Assembly: GCA_028023455.1 (NCBI GenBank)
Contig: JAQFVV010000567.1
Span: forward strand, 62,001-126,000
Source: Epiperipatus broadwayi
Lineage: Eukaryota; Onychophora; Udeonychophora; Euonychophora; Peripatidae
Direction of reading: 5' to 3'
DNA: 64,000 nt
The notes under the pieces were generated by a model. The model saw only the letters and a list, made by a program, of their open reading frames with translations, did not search any database and was not told the origin of the DNA. Below, piece after piece: positions 1 through 10,552 of this stretch; within the stretch, counting starts at the first letter, position 1; each line of letters opens with the position of its first letter. Made by a program: the position numbers and the translations under genes.

Positions 1-1795
1 ATTCATTAAAATACTGTTCAAGTAATCAATCAAATGGTGCCTACATTTTACCAACTCGGACATGTAACCTAAGGAGCCCAGCTTGGAAGAAATGGGTAAT
101 ATATTTCTATAATGAACCTTAAACTTTCTGGCCAGTTCCGAACTTTACTTTACACTCCCTTTAAGAGCTCTTCTCATTTATAATGTAATAATACTCTGTG
201 TAAAATCTTTTATTTATGCTATTTTAACTTTCACAGTAATTCTCTCAACCTCTAGTCTTTAACTTTCCTTTCTTATGTGGCAGTTCATTTATTTTATTAT
301 ATATATTTATTGAGTACATTTATTAATGTTGTTATTTTTAATTATATGCCAATAATCCTTCGACTCGATGATCTCCTTTGTTTTCTTTGCCTTACACAAG
401 TAATATAAACTTAATTCTGATAGTTAATTCTCACCCATTAGAACTAGATTAATACAGTTCTATCAATCATCGAGTTGAAAGAAATTATTGTTTGTTATTT
501 TTATAATTGGCTAATAATAAATTATTAGCTCCGCTTCTAAGCTATGCCACCGCTATTTTCTCATTTCACTAGTATTTATTTATATATAATCTTAAAATGT
601 TTTTTTTTTGCAAAAGGGCCAATAAAGAAATCAAATATATTCTAATTCAACTTTTTTATTTTCTATTAAGATTCAGGAGGGGCACGATGATTGGGGCATA
701 ATTAATATGATATACAAATACTTTAAAATAGTTTTCATTAAAAGCTCGTTTGACTTTAATTAATTGATCAAGTCATCATGTAGAGCATTCTATATGGGTT
801 TTAGTATTCAAATGATGACTATCAAGTCATCATCTTCGAACGTTGCTGATGTAGGGCAATCTTCCGCTCCGTTAGGCTGGTCGGTGATTATATTTCTGTT
901 ATTTTAAATTATCGAGGAAGAAAGCACTTCCTCTTCTGTTCATATTAGTCAAAGGGCATAAGACTTTTCAGATGCAAGCCGCCATAGGACTTTGATTATC
1001 GACTAGCTATTGTCTTCAATTTCATTTTATAGCTCATAATTCGTCAGCACCGTTGCCTCTCTGTTCCGGTAAAACCCGCACTGATGCTCGTAATTCGTGA
1101 TGAAGTGATTTCAATTAAAGTCAAACAAATTCTCAGTTATATTTAATTAAATAAGTTTTCCAATAGAGATTAAAGTTATGCCCTAAAATACGTATCTTGC
1201 TCTTCATGAATGGATTTGCGAATGTGAAAATAAATATCACATTCTTTCGTACAAAATTAGAGTAATAATTTCCTTTACTAATGAATACCTTTATCTGCCT
1301 TTATTTTCTTGTTGGGAACATAGACATAGACTTTCAACTATTGTGTAATATTCATTGGCATATAATAAGGACCACCACTCGTATTATAATTATAAATTTT
1401 GTTAAAGGCTAGAGTTGATTAATATAATCATTATTTAAAATTCAAACAAAACAAATTATTATTATTAAATATTTTCTAAACACACTTGGTTTCTTAATTC
1501 TTAATTCTTTTATAATTATTTTAATGTTAATACTCGCTGTCTGTGTTGGAAACCCGAACATATACATATGATTCGATTTAAAGTTATTTTAGTCAGTTTA
1601 TTATCAGACATTAATGTCAGTTCAGGGGTCTCTGATCCTCACCAACTGTTGAGCTAGTTTCTTGGTGCATAGCACTGTGCTGTCGATTTAGATTTCTACT
1701 AATCTGAGCTGGTGAGTTGGGTTTGAATTCAGTTTTGGTTCAGCTGAGTTTGGATCTGACTTGCAGTTCTTTTGGTGGGTTTTTTGACTGGTACA
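1..1795 (+). repeat. 5' LTR of outer element (3' part only)
   Basis: This is the left copy of the long direct repeat, truncated by the window start. It ends at ...GGTACA (1795), where homology to the right copy stops. It contains two structured parts that are also present in the right copy: a stem pairing about 359-373 with 466-480, and a larger inverted repeat pairing 748-780 with 1096-1126. No long ORF is present. Many differences from the right copy are at CpG/TpG/CpA positions. Confidence 0.8.
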
Positions 1796-2995
1796 TGGTT
1801 ATATTTTTGGCCGCTCAATCGTTGGAGCTCGATTTAATAAACACCACACATACCCTGGAGATAGTAATTATGATCTTAGTTACTCAGTCAATTGAGATCT
1901 CGATAAATTAAATGTTTCAGTAGAAAGTGATATTTTTGTAGAATGTTATATATATATTTGAAGAAAAGTTGTGTGATTTATAACGCATAAACTTGAAATG
2001 ATTTAATAAATTAAAATGTCATTTTGTAATTTTCTTTTTTATAATTAAATGTTGTCAAGATTATTTTTTAAATGTTCGTCAGTAAAAGAGTCGTTAGTCA
2101 GAATAATTATTTAAAGAAAAGTAATAAGAGAGAATATATATATAAATTAATTATACGTGTACTATATCACTATATATATTATACGTTTGTGTTATACACG
2201 TTCGTGACAGTAGGAAAATTATCGCTAGAAAAGTAGTAAGAGCAGATCAAAGCAAGGGGTAAAAATAAATGAAATATTTTGTCTGTATCAAAATTAATTA
2301 GTTTATCTCAGTCTTATAATAACAAATATTCAATATGATATCATGTTAAAGTTTTAAAATTTCAAAGTATTGCTTGCTAGCACTTATATTAAATGTTCGC
2401 TCCATATTCTTAGTAGCCTCAAAGTAGGCGAAGACTTTCAAACTGGGAATTATCTGTCAAGCGGTCTGATACAGTGTGACAATACGCTTTAATGACAATA
2501 AATTTCCAGAGTAACCTCAAAGCAGGTAAAGACCTTTTGCTTACACCAAGCAGCCAGATGCAGTTGGCAAAATGCTTAAATGGTTTACACGCTTGCAAGC
2601 TAGCAAGATTAAAAATGATATCAACAAATAAAAGTTCTTGTGTAATATTAATTTTGACATTCTTTTTCTTGTGTGTGAAAGCCTCATGCTTAGTGATAAT
2701 AATATTTGAACTCCTATATTTAAACTCAGGTCAGGAATGTGTCTTGTTAATAAATAATAAATATTCATCAATCTAATTGTTTTATCAAAATTAAGTCAGT
2801 CATATGTGGTTTGGGGGTCAATGGGTTATTTCACATGCCTTATTGATCTCATTTTGCTCACTGGTGCCCATATAAATAAATTTGTCAGCAAATTTGATTG
2901 TCAGCACAGTAGTGGGTCAGTTGTATAAATAACAAAACCAAATGTCTCCAATACAGAGAATTACTTGTACTACCTGCTAATATATATATATATAT
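1796..2995 (+). other. Outer element interior, left part (leader)
   Basis: This stretch runs from the end of the outer 5' LTR to the insertion point of the inner element. The first bases, TGGTTATATT, begin with TGG as primer-binding sites do, but I cannot match the rest to a known tRNA 3' end. A short motif of the form CCTCAAAGYAGGYRAAGAC occurs twice (2417-2435 and 2515-2533). An open frame at 2492-2776 has no recognisable domain and AT-driven composition, so I do not call it a gene. It ends in the (TA)n tract (about 2978-2995) that was the inner element's target. Confidence 0.5.
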
Positions 2996-4999
2996 TGTAG
3001 GAGTATATATATATACTCATACATACTCATACATTTGTGTAATCAATATGTATAGATTATATTTACATTATTATTATACTTATGAAAATAAATATATAAA
3101 GTTACTATTTTTCATTCTTTAAAATGAAAAATGACGTTGTTGACAAAAGACTGTTGACAAGGTGATAAATGACCTCTGGGTTCACAGTTTATCGAATTAA
3201 AGGAAGTGAAATTAACTTAGTGTTTTAATATCTAATTGTTATTGCAACAATGAGAATGGGTATGCTTCAGCGAGCTGATGGAGTGAGACATGAAATAATT
3301 CTTCTATTCTTGTTATTAGAAGAATAAGGATTCTATTTTTATCAGCTATATTTTCATAAAAACTTTTACTATGTTTGATTACAAATAACAGTGTAAGTTG
3401 AAGTTTATAATTTAAACAATTTAATACTCATTAAAAAAAGTTTCTTATACTTGTTCAACGAAAGTAATCTAAATATATTTTCATGTTTTATAGAAAAAAT
3501 TGTTTGAATTACATTTTAAAATCTAAACAGCATCTTAAAAAAAAAGAACATGTTTATAAAAACTTCATTCAAATTTTATGTACTTTTCATTATAAAGAAA
3601 ATGCAGAGTGGCTAGAACACAAATATTTATCATGGGATAGATAAAATGCACTTGCCTAATCAAACATATATATGTGGGAATAACATCGTTGCCGAATGCT
3701 TTAGAATTATAAAGAAATTAGATCTTCAAAATGGAATTATGGATGCCTTAAAATTATAAAAATTAGATCTTCAAAATGGAATTATAAATATTAATGAAGG
3801 AACTTTATATTAAGAAGATGAATATAAAGAGGAAACTAAATGTCAACTTAGGATATCCTAATATTATTCTCTTTAATGTTTAACAACAAAGGAATCAAAA
3901 AACTGTGCCTTCGAAGGATTTTCATCCTCGCTGAGGAACATTAACTTTTATAAATGCCATTTGAGATTTTTGAAAATTATAATTAGGAAAAGTTAATTTC
4001 ATTTTCTTTATCATCATATTCATTTTATTATAAAAATGAATAATAAGAGAGAATTAATAATTTAGAATATTTTTGTTTTTATTTATGATTAATAAAGATT
4101 TAAATATCGGTTAATAAATGTTAATTTTGGGAACGGGATAATGTGAACTTAGAGGTAAGATATTAAACTATTTTTGAATCCACATATTATTTTTCATGAC
4201 ATGACACTACATTGTTTATACTAATCAAAATAGACTAATAAATGTAATGTGTGATAAAGAAATAAATGATTAACATTGTTGTGAAGTATGTATTTTTATA
4301 TTAATAAATATAACTTGACTGACAATCATTTTAACGAATGAAGGTGTTATATACAAGTAATTGGATTATTATTTGTATTATCTAATTAGTGTAAAATAGC
4401 GTTAATATAATTGTCTAAATATTAGGATACTTATATTTTAAATAAATTGTAAAATCACGTAGTTTTATAGGTTTAGAAAATATATCTACCGTAAGCAAAG
4501 AGAATGTTTATATTTTTAATATAAGGAGGTAGATATATAAATATTTTTTTATATATATTGTAAAATTTAAATTATTTAAGTGTTAAATAAATAAGTATGT
4601 TTTTTATATTAAATGAAGTCTTCAATTTTGTTTTATTTGAATTAAAGAGTTAGTGAGATTCGTTGTTAATATTACTTTAAAATATTGATAGGAACCCCTG
4701 AAGAGAGTAAAGTGTTAAACTTCCCTGAGTTCAAAATCTGAGCATAACGGTAAAGTTAATTAAGGTGAAAAGTGATTTGATGTGGTTGGATATAATAATT
4801 TTTTTAAAATAATAAATTAGTTATTGGGAACAAATATAGCTTTATATCAAAATTAAATCACATCATTCGTGGCATCCTATATGAAGACCTTAAATCTGAC
4901 TATAGTGAGATGTGACTCCTTAACTTATCTTGTTGAGAGGGGGCATACCGTTACATATGGCGCATCCAAGTGAGGCTCTGAATTATATATACCGTTACA
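2996..4999 (+). repeat. 5' LTR of inner gypsy element
   Basis: The LTR is 2004 bp, bounded by TG...CA and with homology to the 3' LTR from end to end. It contains a short tandem repeat around 3705-3790, in which TTAGATCTTCAAAATGGAAT occurs twice. A small hairpin pairs ATTCTTCTA with TAGAAGAAT near 3298-3326. Near its 3' end, ATACCGTTACATATGGCGCA occurs at 4945-4964 and again across the LTR/PBS junction (4989-5008). Confidence 0.95.
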
Positions 5000-5001
5000 T
5001 A

Positions 5002-5020
5002 TGGCGCACACAACTAGGGC
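5002..5020 (+). promoter_or_regulatory. Candidate tRNA primer-binding site of inner element
   Basis: Two bases after the LTR end (CCGTTACA|TA), the sequence TGGCGCACACAACTAGGGC begins. Its TGGCGC start is typical of Lys-type PBS, and the two-base offset is common in LTR elements. The later bases do not match a tRNA that I know, so the primer is unassigned. Confidence 0.55.
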
Positions 5021-5394
5021 CTTAAATCATAGATTCCATATCATTATTATATTGAATCATAGATTTTATGTTGTTTGTATAGCGATATAAAACATTGAGG
5101 AATAAGTAGTATTGATAATAGTCTTATATTAAATGTGTTATAAAATAGTAGGTAATAAAATAATGGAGACTTTGAAAATTAAATAAGTAAAATTTAAATG
5201 AATAGATCACTCACTTAAAAATATAATTTTAAAATTAGGCATTAGAGTAAGAACACACATATATATCTTGAAAAGAGAAAGGCATCACATTAATATCCTA
5301 TGATAAATAATATATTATCGTACAAATAAAGTTAAGTTAAAGATAGTTTTATGATTACAAGAAGTATAAAATATTTTCTTCTAATACTAATAAT
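5021..5394 (+). other. Inner element leader
   Basis: This is AT-rich untranslated DNA between the PBS and the first ATG-initiated gag-region ORF. I see no ORF or motif in it. A packaging signal would be expected here by analogy with other LTR elements, but I cannot identify one. Confidence 0.4.
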
Positions 5395-5589
5395 ATGGAA
5401 ATGCAAACTGAGATACTTAGTTCAGATATAGCTGATGATACTATGAATCGTACTAATGAACAAATAAATATAGGTGTGTCTGAGAGTAATTCTATATTAG
5501 ATACTCACGTTCCAGAAATTATGGGTATTGTGGACAAACCTATAGAAAGTAAAACCAATGATAATCCATCATTAAGTCAAAGATGTTAA
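5395..5589 (+). CDS. Short acidic ORF at the start of the gag region
   Basis: This is a 64-residue frame that starts at an ATG (AATATGGAAATGC) and ends at a TAA overlapping the ATG of the next ORF (ATGTTAATG). It is rich in Asp, Glu, Asn, Ile and Ser, with no recognised domain. It is most likely the N-terminal piece of a longer Gag now in a different frame from the downstream coiled coil. Either a one-base indel or a real overlap/reinitiation arrangement would explain the geometry. I cannot decide between these from one copy. Confidence 0.45.
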   Translation: MEMQTEILSSDIADDTMNRTNEQINIGVSESNSILDTHVPEIMGIVDKPIESKTNDNPSLSQRC

Positions 5590-6416
5590 TGATGCAACAA
5601 ATGATAGAGAATTTAAATACAAACATAGATACCAAAATGGAAAATATGCATACTCAGATGGAAAATGATACCAAGATGGAAAGTATGAATACCAAAATGG
5701 AAAGTGTGAAAGTAGATATTACAAATGAATTATCAATAAAATTAGATAATATAAAAATAGATTTGCAGGACGAGGTATCACAAATACAAACAAATATGAA
5801 TAATGAAATTCAAAAAATTCAAAAGGTTATTGAAGAAACAGATCTTAAGTGTCAAAAAAGATTTTTTGAATTTGAAACAAAGATAGAAAATAAAGTAGAA
5901 AACAAATTTCTAGAAATAAAAACTGTATACAATCATCTCCAAATTGATATGTATAAAATCCAAGAAGAGACTGAAAAGGTTTTAGATGAGAAAATAGAAG
6001 ATGTCCACATAGAAATTAATAACCAAGACAAGAAAATTCAGTCTATGGAAAACGATTTTCAGTGTCTAAATGTGAAGCAAAATTTGATTGATTCAGACAT
6101 AAAGTTAAATAAAGATAATATTGAAATATTATTAGAGAATCAATCGGAGATATTTAATCAATTGGAAAATAAAAATATTAGCATAGATCAGACCATAAAA
6201 GTTTTGAAGGATGAGTTTGAGAAAGAAAGAAAAATAATGATGGAAAATTATACTCAAGCCTGTAAAAGGATTAAATTATCTAATATCAAAGGAGACACTA
6301 CTTCAGATAAATTTAATCAAATATTAGAAGATATTAATAGGATAAGGGAAGATCCAAATAAAAAGGAACATCAAGATGAAATAGTGATTGAGATGGAAAA
6401 CATGCAAAGGGAGTAA
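5583..6416 (+). CDS. Coiled-coil N-terminal Gag-region protein
   Basis: This ORF of 277 residues starts at ATG 5583, inside the end of the preceding ORF. Residues about 10-45 are imperfect repeats of the form TKMENM/TKMESV. Most of the rest is Lys/Glu/Ile/Asn-rich with heptad-like spacing, so a long coiled coil is expected. Its TAA (6414-6416) lies in the same frame as the capsid-like ORF that follows; without the stop the two would form one protein of roughly 570 residues. Long N-terminal coiled coils occur in Gag of some invertebrate gypsy elements, and a role in particle assembly is an inference. The stop may be a mutation of this copy or a readthrough site. Confidence 0.7.
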   Translation: MLMMQQMIENLNTNIDTKMENMHTQMENDTKMESMNTKMESVKVDITNELSIKLDNIKIDLQDEVSQIQTNMNNEIQKIQKVIEETDLKCQKRFFEFETKIENKVENKFLEIKTVYNHLQIDMYKIQEETEKVLDEKIEDVHIEINNQDKKIQSMENDFQCLNVKQNLIDSDIKLNKDNIEILLENQSEIFNQLENKNISIDQTIKVLKDEFEKERKIMMENYTQACKRIKLSNIKGDTTSDKFNQILEDINRIREDPNKKEHQDEIVIEMENMQRE

Positions 6417-7295
6417 AATAATGAGGATAATATTAGTTATTTTATAGGAGACGTTGCTCACCATCACAATCAACAATCATCTATAAATCTGCAAAAAGAA
6501 AATGTTAGCAATACAAATCACGTATTACAATCTAATGTTGTGAATCAATTTGTAAAATTAAAAAATTTTCAAGGGTTTACAAATGAAGCTCCAATAGAGC
6601 ATCTAAAGAGTTTAAATTTATATTTTTCAGTAAATAGTAATTTGACAGAAGGTGAAAAATTGATAGTAGCATACAGTCATTTACAAGGTGATGCTTTATC
6701 ATGGTGGGAATCATTATTCCAAATACCTAAAACTTTTGAAGAATATCAAACATTATTGATAAAGAATTTTTGGAATAGTGATCGTCAAGAATCACTGTTG
6801 TATCAAATACTTCAGGAAAAGTATAAAAGTATGCCAGGTGAAACTCTTACTAAATTTTTAAGAAGACAGGTATCAAAACTGAAAACCCTTGATACTTATC
6901 ATTTCAGCCAAAATCAAATTATTTGTATTGCAAAACACAACTTACCTATGAAAATTGAGCAGTCTTTATTATTTTCTCATGCACAAAATATCAAACAAAT
7001 TATAGATATTTTAAATAATATTGACTCAAATAACCAAAATCTTAATCAAAATTATGTTGAAAGAAAGAAAGAAAATATTCAAGTAAATGCTATTAATTAT
7101 AAAAAAAGAAAGCATAAGACTTTTAATCATTCACAAAGTAAAACAATGAAGAGTGATAATAATGCAGATGTTAAATTAAGTTCTGATACACGTCAAATTT
7201 CAGAAATTAAGAGTATGGCATCTACTAGTGGATTGAATAAAGGTAAAATAGGGTATAATAAAAATATACCCAAAACAACAGCAAAATTAAATTAA
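6417..7295 (+). CDS. gag: Gag capsid-like protein (Retrotrans_gag type)
   Basis: The open frame runs from just after the TAA at 6416. No ATG lies near its start, which supports continuity with the coiled-coil ORF. The capsid-like core is at about 6560-6960: a segment with EAPIEHLKSL, then LQGDALSWWESL, then a Phe/Trp-rich helix region. This is the pattern of the retrotransposon Gag domain (the ...A..WW... signature is clear). The C-terminal third is basic (ERKKEN, KKRKHK) and shows no CCHC zinc knuckle, so RNA binding would rely on the basic tail. The gene ends at TAA 7293-7295, where the pol frame (-1 relative to gag) is already open from 7262. Confidence 0.85.
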   Translation, partial: NNEDNISYFIGDVAHHHNQQSSINLQKENVSNTNHVLQSNVVNQFVKLKNFQGFTNEAPIEHLKSLNLYFSVNSNLTEGEKLIVAYSHLQGDALSWWESLFQIPKTFEEYQTLLIKNFWNSDRQESLLYQILQEKYKSMPGETLTKFLRRQVSKLKTLDTYHFSQNQIICIAKHNLPMKIEQSLLFSHAQNIKQIIDILNNIDSNNQNLNQNYVERKKENIQVNAINYKKRKHKTFNHSQSKTMKSDNNADVKLSSDTRQISEIKSMASTSGLNKGKIGYNKNIPKTTAKLN

Positions 7296-10200
7296 AGAGA
7301 GTCTTCGGAAATAGTTCCTTTCCTCAAAGACCCACATTTAAAACGAGGAACAAAAATAAAATTGTAGTTAAACAAATCACCAACATAATATGTTCAGAGG
7401 AAGATGATAAACCCAAGTATGCTGTTCAAAATTGTCCATTAATTAATATTATGTTTGAAGATTTGCAAATTAGAGCCTTATTAGATAGTGGTAGCCAAAT
7501 ATCTGTAATATCTGAAGAGTTTTATAAAAGGTTGATGGATAAAAATCCACATATTAAAACCTTACCTCTGAAATCAGTACAGATTACCCTAGCTAATAAT
7601 AAAAGGGCAAAATTAATTCAAAAGCAGATCTGGATCAAACTAACTATTAATCAAACATGTATTTATCATGTATTTTTGATATTAACTGGACTTATTCATG
7701 AAATGATATTGGGAGTAGACTTTTTACATCTGAACAAATGTTTGATTGATTTTAAAAATAAGATAGTTCATATAGGTGATGAGGTTTTAAGGATGACATT
7801 GTCTCCAAAGTATGATCTGTTGGAAATTGATTGTATAATGTCAAACGTACCAGAAACACTTGTAAAATCAAAAATTGCTGAATCAAATTTAATTGATGGC
7901 GATAATGTTAATAAATTGCAATCTATTATTAATGAATATAATACAATATTTTCAGAAATACCAGGAGTGATTGAAGGTTTTCAGCAAAGAATAAAATTAA
8001 TTCATGATCAACCTTTTCAATCCAAATCTTATCCTATTCCTTATCAATATAGAGAAGAAATATATAAACAAATTAATAAAATGCTTGAATGGGAAATCAT
8101 TTCCAAATGCTCTTCACCATACTGTAATCCAGTTGTGACGGTGAAGAAGAAAGATGGGTTGATAAGATTTTGTTTGGATGCTAGACAACTAAACAAAATT
8201 ACTGTCCCTGACAGAAATATACCACCACCCATACACGAATTATTCGTGAGATTTGGAAACAAGAAAGTATTTTCTACTTTCGATTTGACCTCAAGCTATT
8301 GGCAGATAGAACTTCATCCTGAAGATCACCAATATACCGCGTTTTGGTATGAAGGATTTACTTATCAATTTAATAGGATGCCATTTGGATTGATCAATAG
8401 TGGTGCTGCTTTAATTCGATGCTTAGATAAAACCTTATCTCCTGATATAAAACAGATTCTGACAATGTATGTAGATGATGTTATAATTGCATCAACTACA
8501 ATTGAAGAAAATCTTCAACATATAGAAATGTTTTTTAAAGAGTGTTCTGACAAAGGAATAAAAATCAATTTTAAGAAAAGCACTTTAGTATCTAATGAAG
8601 TGATCTTCTTAGGTCATATTGTTGGTCACAATGGGATTAAACCTCATCCGGATAAGATTAGTGCTATACAGAATTTCCCTAAACCCACAAATAAAAAACA
8701 AATAAAATCATTTTTAGGAATATGTAATTTTTATAATTGTTTCTACCAAAAATTTTCTGATTGCATGGAACCATTGTTAAAACTCATTAGAAAAGATGAG
8801 AAATGGAAATGGACTGAGGAACAAGATGATGCGTTTGCTGGAATCAAAGCTGGATTTTTAAAGCAAACTATATTAGCTTTTCCTGATTTTAGCAAACCAT
8901 TCATCTTACAAACAGATAGTAGTGGTTACGGATTAGGGGTAACCTTATCTCAAATCCAAGAGGATGGCCAAACAGGAGTCCTCTATTTTATTAGCCGGCT
9001 ATTAAAAGGACCTGAATTGAATTATACGGTTACAGAGAAAGAAGCCCTAGCAATAGTGTGGGCTTTTCAAAAATTTCGACAGATGCTTCTTGGATCAGAG
9101 GTGATTGTGATAACTGATCATAAAAGCCTTGAATTTTTGAATCATAGCTACTTGACTAATTCTCGATTAGTGAGATGGAGTCTGTTATTACAAGAATTCA
9201 ATTATACAATTAAATATTGTAAAGGATCCGAGAATGTTGTAGCTGATGCACTAAGTCGAAATCCATGTAAATCAGAACAACTACATTTATCGGTAGATAA
9301 TGCCTACATTATGAATGTTGACCTGATAGTTGATGAAAATGTAGAGAACGATTTATTAAATATCTATAATTTACAAAATCAAGATAAAAATTTAATGCTG
9401 ATTATTAAAACATTAAATAAAGAGGAAATTCTGTATACAGCCAGTAATCTTCCATTATATAAGATAGATAATATGGTCTTAAAATATAAAATTAATGATA
9501 ATTTAAATGAGTGGAGGGTAGTAATACCTGAAGTTCTAAAAGACCCACTCATACAATATATCCATTGTTTATATGGACATTATGGTGTCTATAAAACTGA
9601 ACAAACAATAAAGAATTGGTTTTATTGGCCTAATATGCATAAAGATATTTTGAACAAAATTCAAGATTGTCAAATATGTTTGAGAGCTAAACCAGTAAAT
9701 AAAAATTATGTTAGTTCAATAAATTCTATCATTCCAGAAAGACCAAATGAGATCTTAGCTATAGACTACTATGGACCTTTACCTCCATTTAATAAAAAAA
9801 ATTTTTTAGTAGTAGCTTATGATCTCTTCTCTAAATTTGTGTCTGCTTATCCAATACCCCAAGCTAATACTAGATATACTATTAAAGTATTAGAAACCCT
9901 CCATTTTGAAAGGATAGGGAAACCTATGATGATCTTAACTGATCATGGCACACCCTTCCTATCCAAAGAATGGAATATGTGGGTAAATAAACATCAAATA
10001 AAACATGTGCTTACTTCTATAAGGAATCCTCAATCAAACCCATGTGAACGTGTAATGCGGGAACTTGGACGTTTGTTTAGAACTTATTTGAAAGATAATC
10101 ACAAGGGGTGGGTAAAGCACACACCAGATATGGTAAATTATATAAATTGGAGTGTTAACGAGTCCACTGGATTCACACCCATTAAATTGCAATTAAAACA

Positions 10201-10552
10201 AAATATACCAATATTATTTAAATATTATAAGCCACCAATCCCTAATTTAACCATAAACATTGAAAAGGATAGAAAAGAAGCTTTAGAAAGAATGAGACAA
10301 ATGGCTCAAAAGTGTCATAAAAATACATACAAGTCAAACTATCAATTCAAAGTAGGTGACAAAGTATTTTTAAAGACACCACATGTTAGTAATCCACAAG
10401 ATTTTATTTTTCATAAATTTTGTAATAGCTATGAAGGATCATTTACCATTATAAAGAAAGCAGGACCAAATGCATACTGGTTGGATTGTGATGGTGAGGT
10501 ACGAGGGACTTATAATGCTCATATATTAAAGCCCTATAGAGGAAAAATATAA
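7262..10552 (+). CDS. pol: Pol polyprotein: protease, reverse transcriptase, RNase H, integrase
   Basis: This frame is uninterrupted. The first ATG is 7451 (1033 residues), but the frame is open from 7262 and overlaps gag by about 34 bases in the -1 frame, so Gag-Pol frameshifting is likely. Numbering from 7451: protease with DSG at residues 12-14; reverse transcriptase with YVDDV at about 340 and FGLINSG before it; RNase H with QTDSSGYG (Asp 489), then TEKEALAIVWA and TDHKSLEFL; integrase zinc finger HCLYGH (His 705) with CQIC (Cys 740, 743); integrase core Asp 772, Asp 831, Glu 866 (34 residues between the last two). The tail has a GPY/F-like region (KAGPNAYWLDC) and ends at NAHILKPY without a chromodomain. 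Domain order marks Ty3/gypsy. All catalytic residues seem present, so the enzyme may be functional. Confidence 0.95.
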   Translation, partial: KYTQNNSKIKLKRVFGNSSFPQRPTFKTRNKNKIVVKQITNIICSEEDDKPKYAVQNCPLINIMFEDLQIRALLDSGSQISVISEEFYKRLMDKNPHIKTLPLKSVQITLANNKRAKLIQKQIWIKLTINQTCIYHVFLILTGLIHEMILGVDFLHLNKCLIDFKNKIVHIGDEVLRMTLSPKYDLLEIDCIMSNVPETLVKSKIAESNLIDGDNVNKLQSIINEYNTIFSEIPGVIEGFQQRIKLIHDQPFQSKSYPIPYQYREEIYKQINKMLEWEIISKCSSPYCNPVVTVKKKDGLIRFCLDARQLNKITVPDRNIPPPIHELFVRFGNKKVFSTFDLTSSYWQIELHPEDHQYTAFWYEGFTYQFNRMPFGLINSGAALIRCLDKTLSPDIKQILTMYVDDVIIASTTIEENLQHIEMFFKECSDKGIKINFKKSTLVSNEVIFLGHIVGHNGIKPHPDKISAIQNFPKPTNKKQIKSFLGICNFYNCFYQKFSDCMEPLLKLIRKDEKWKWTEEQDDAFAGIKAGFLKQTILAFPDFSKPFILQTDSSGYGLGVTLSQIQEDGQTGVLYFISRLLKGPELNYTVTEKEALAIVWAFQKFRQMLLGSEVIVITDHKSLEFLNHSYLTNSRLVRWSLLLQEFNYTIKYCKGSENVVADALSRNPCKSEQLHLSVDNAYIMNVDLIVDENVENDLLNIYNLQNQDKNLMLIIKTLNKEEILYTASNLPLYKIDNMVLKYKINDNLNEWRVVIPEVLKDPLIQYIHCLYGHYGVYKTEQTIKNWFYWPNMHKDILNKIQDCQICLRAKPVNKNYVSSINSIIPERPNEILAIDYYGPLPPFNKKNFLVVAYDLFSKFVSAYPIPQANTRYTIKVLETLHFERIGKPMMILTDHGTPFLSKEWNMWVNKHQIKHVLTSIRNPQSNPCERVMRELGRLFRTYLKDNHKGWVKHTPDMVNYINWSVNESTGFTPIKLQLKQNIPILFKYYKPPIPNLTINIEKDRKEALERMRQMAQKCHKNTYKSNYQFKVGDKVFLKTPHVSNPQDFIFHKFCNSYEGSFTIIKKAGPNAYWLDCDGEVRGTYNAHILKPYRGKI

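Noticed and set aside
8044-8262. Minus-strand frame inside pol
   Set aside because: It is a shadow of the intact pol gene on the plus strand.
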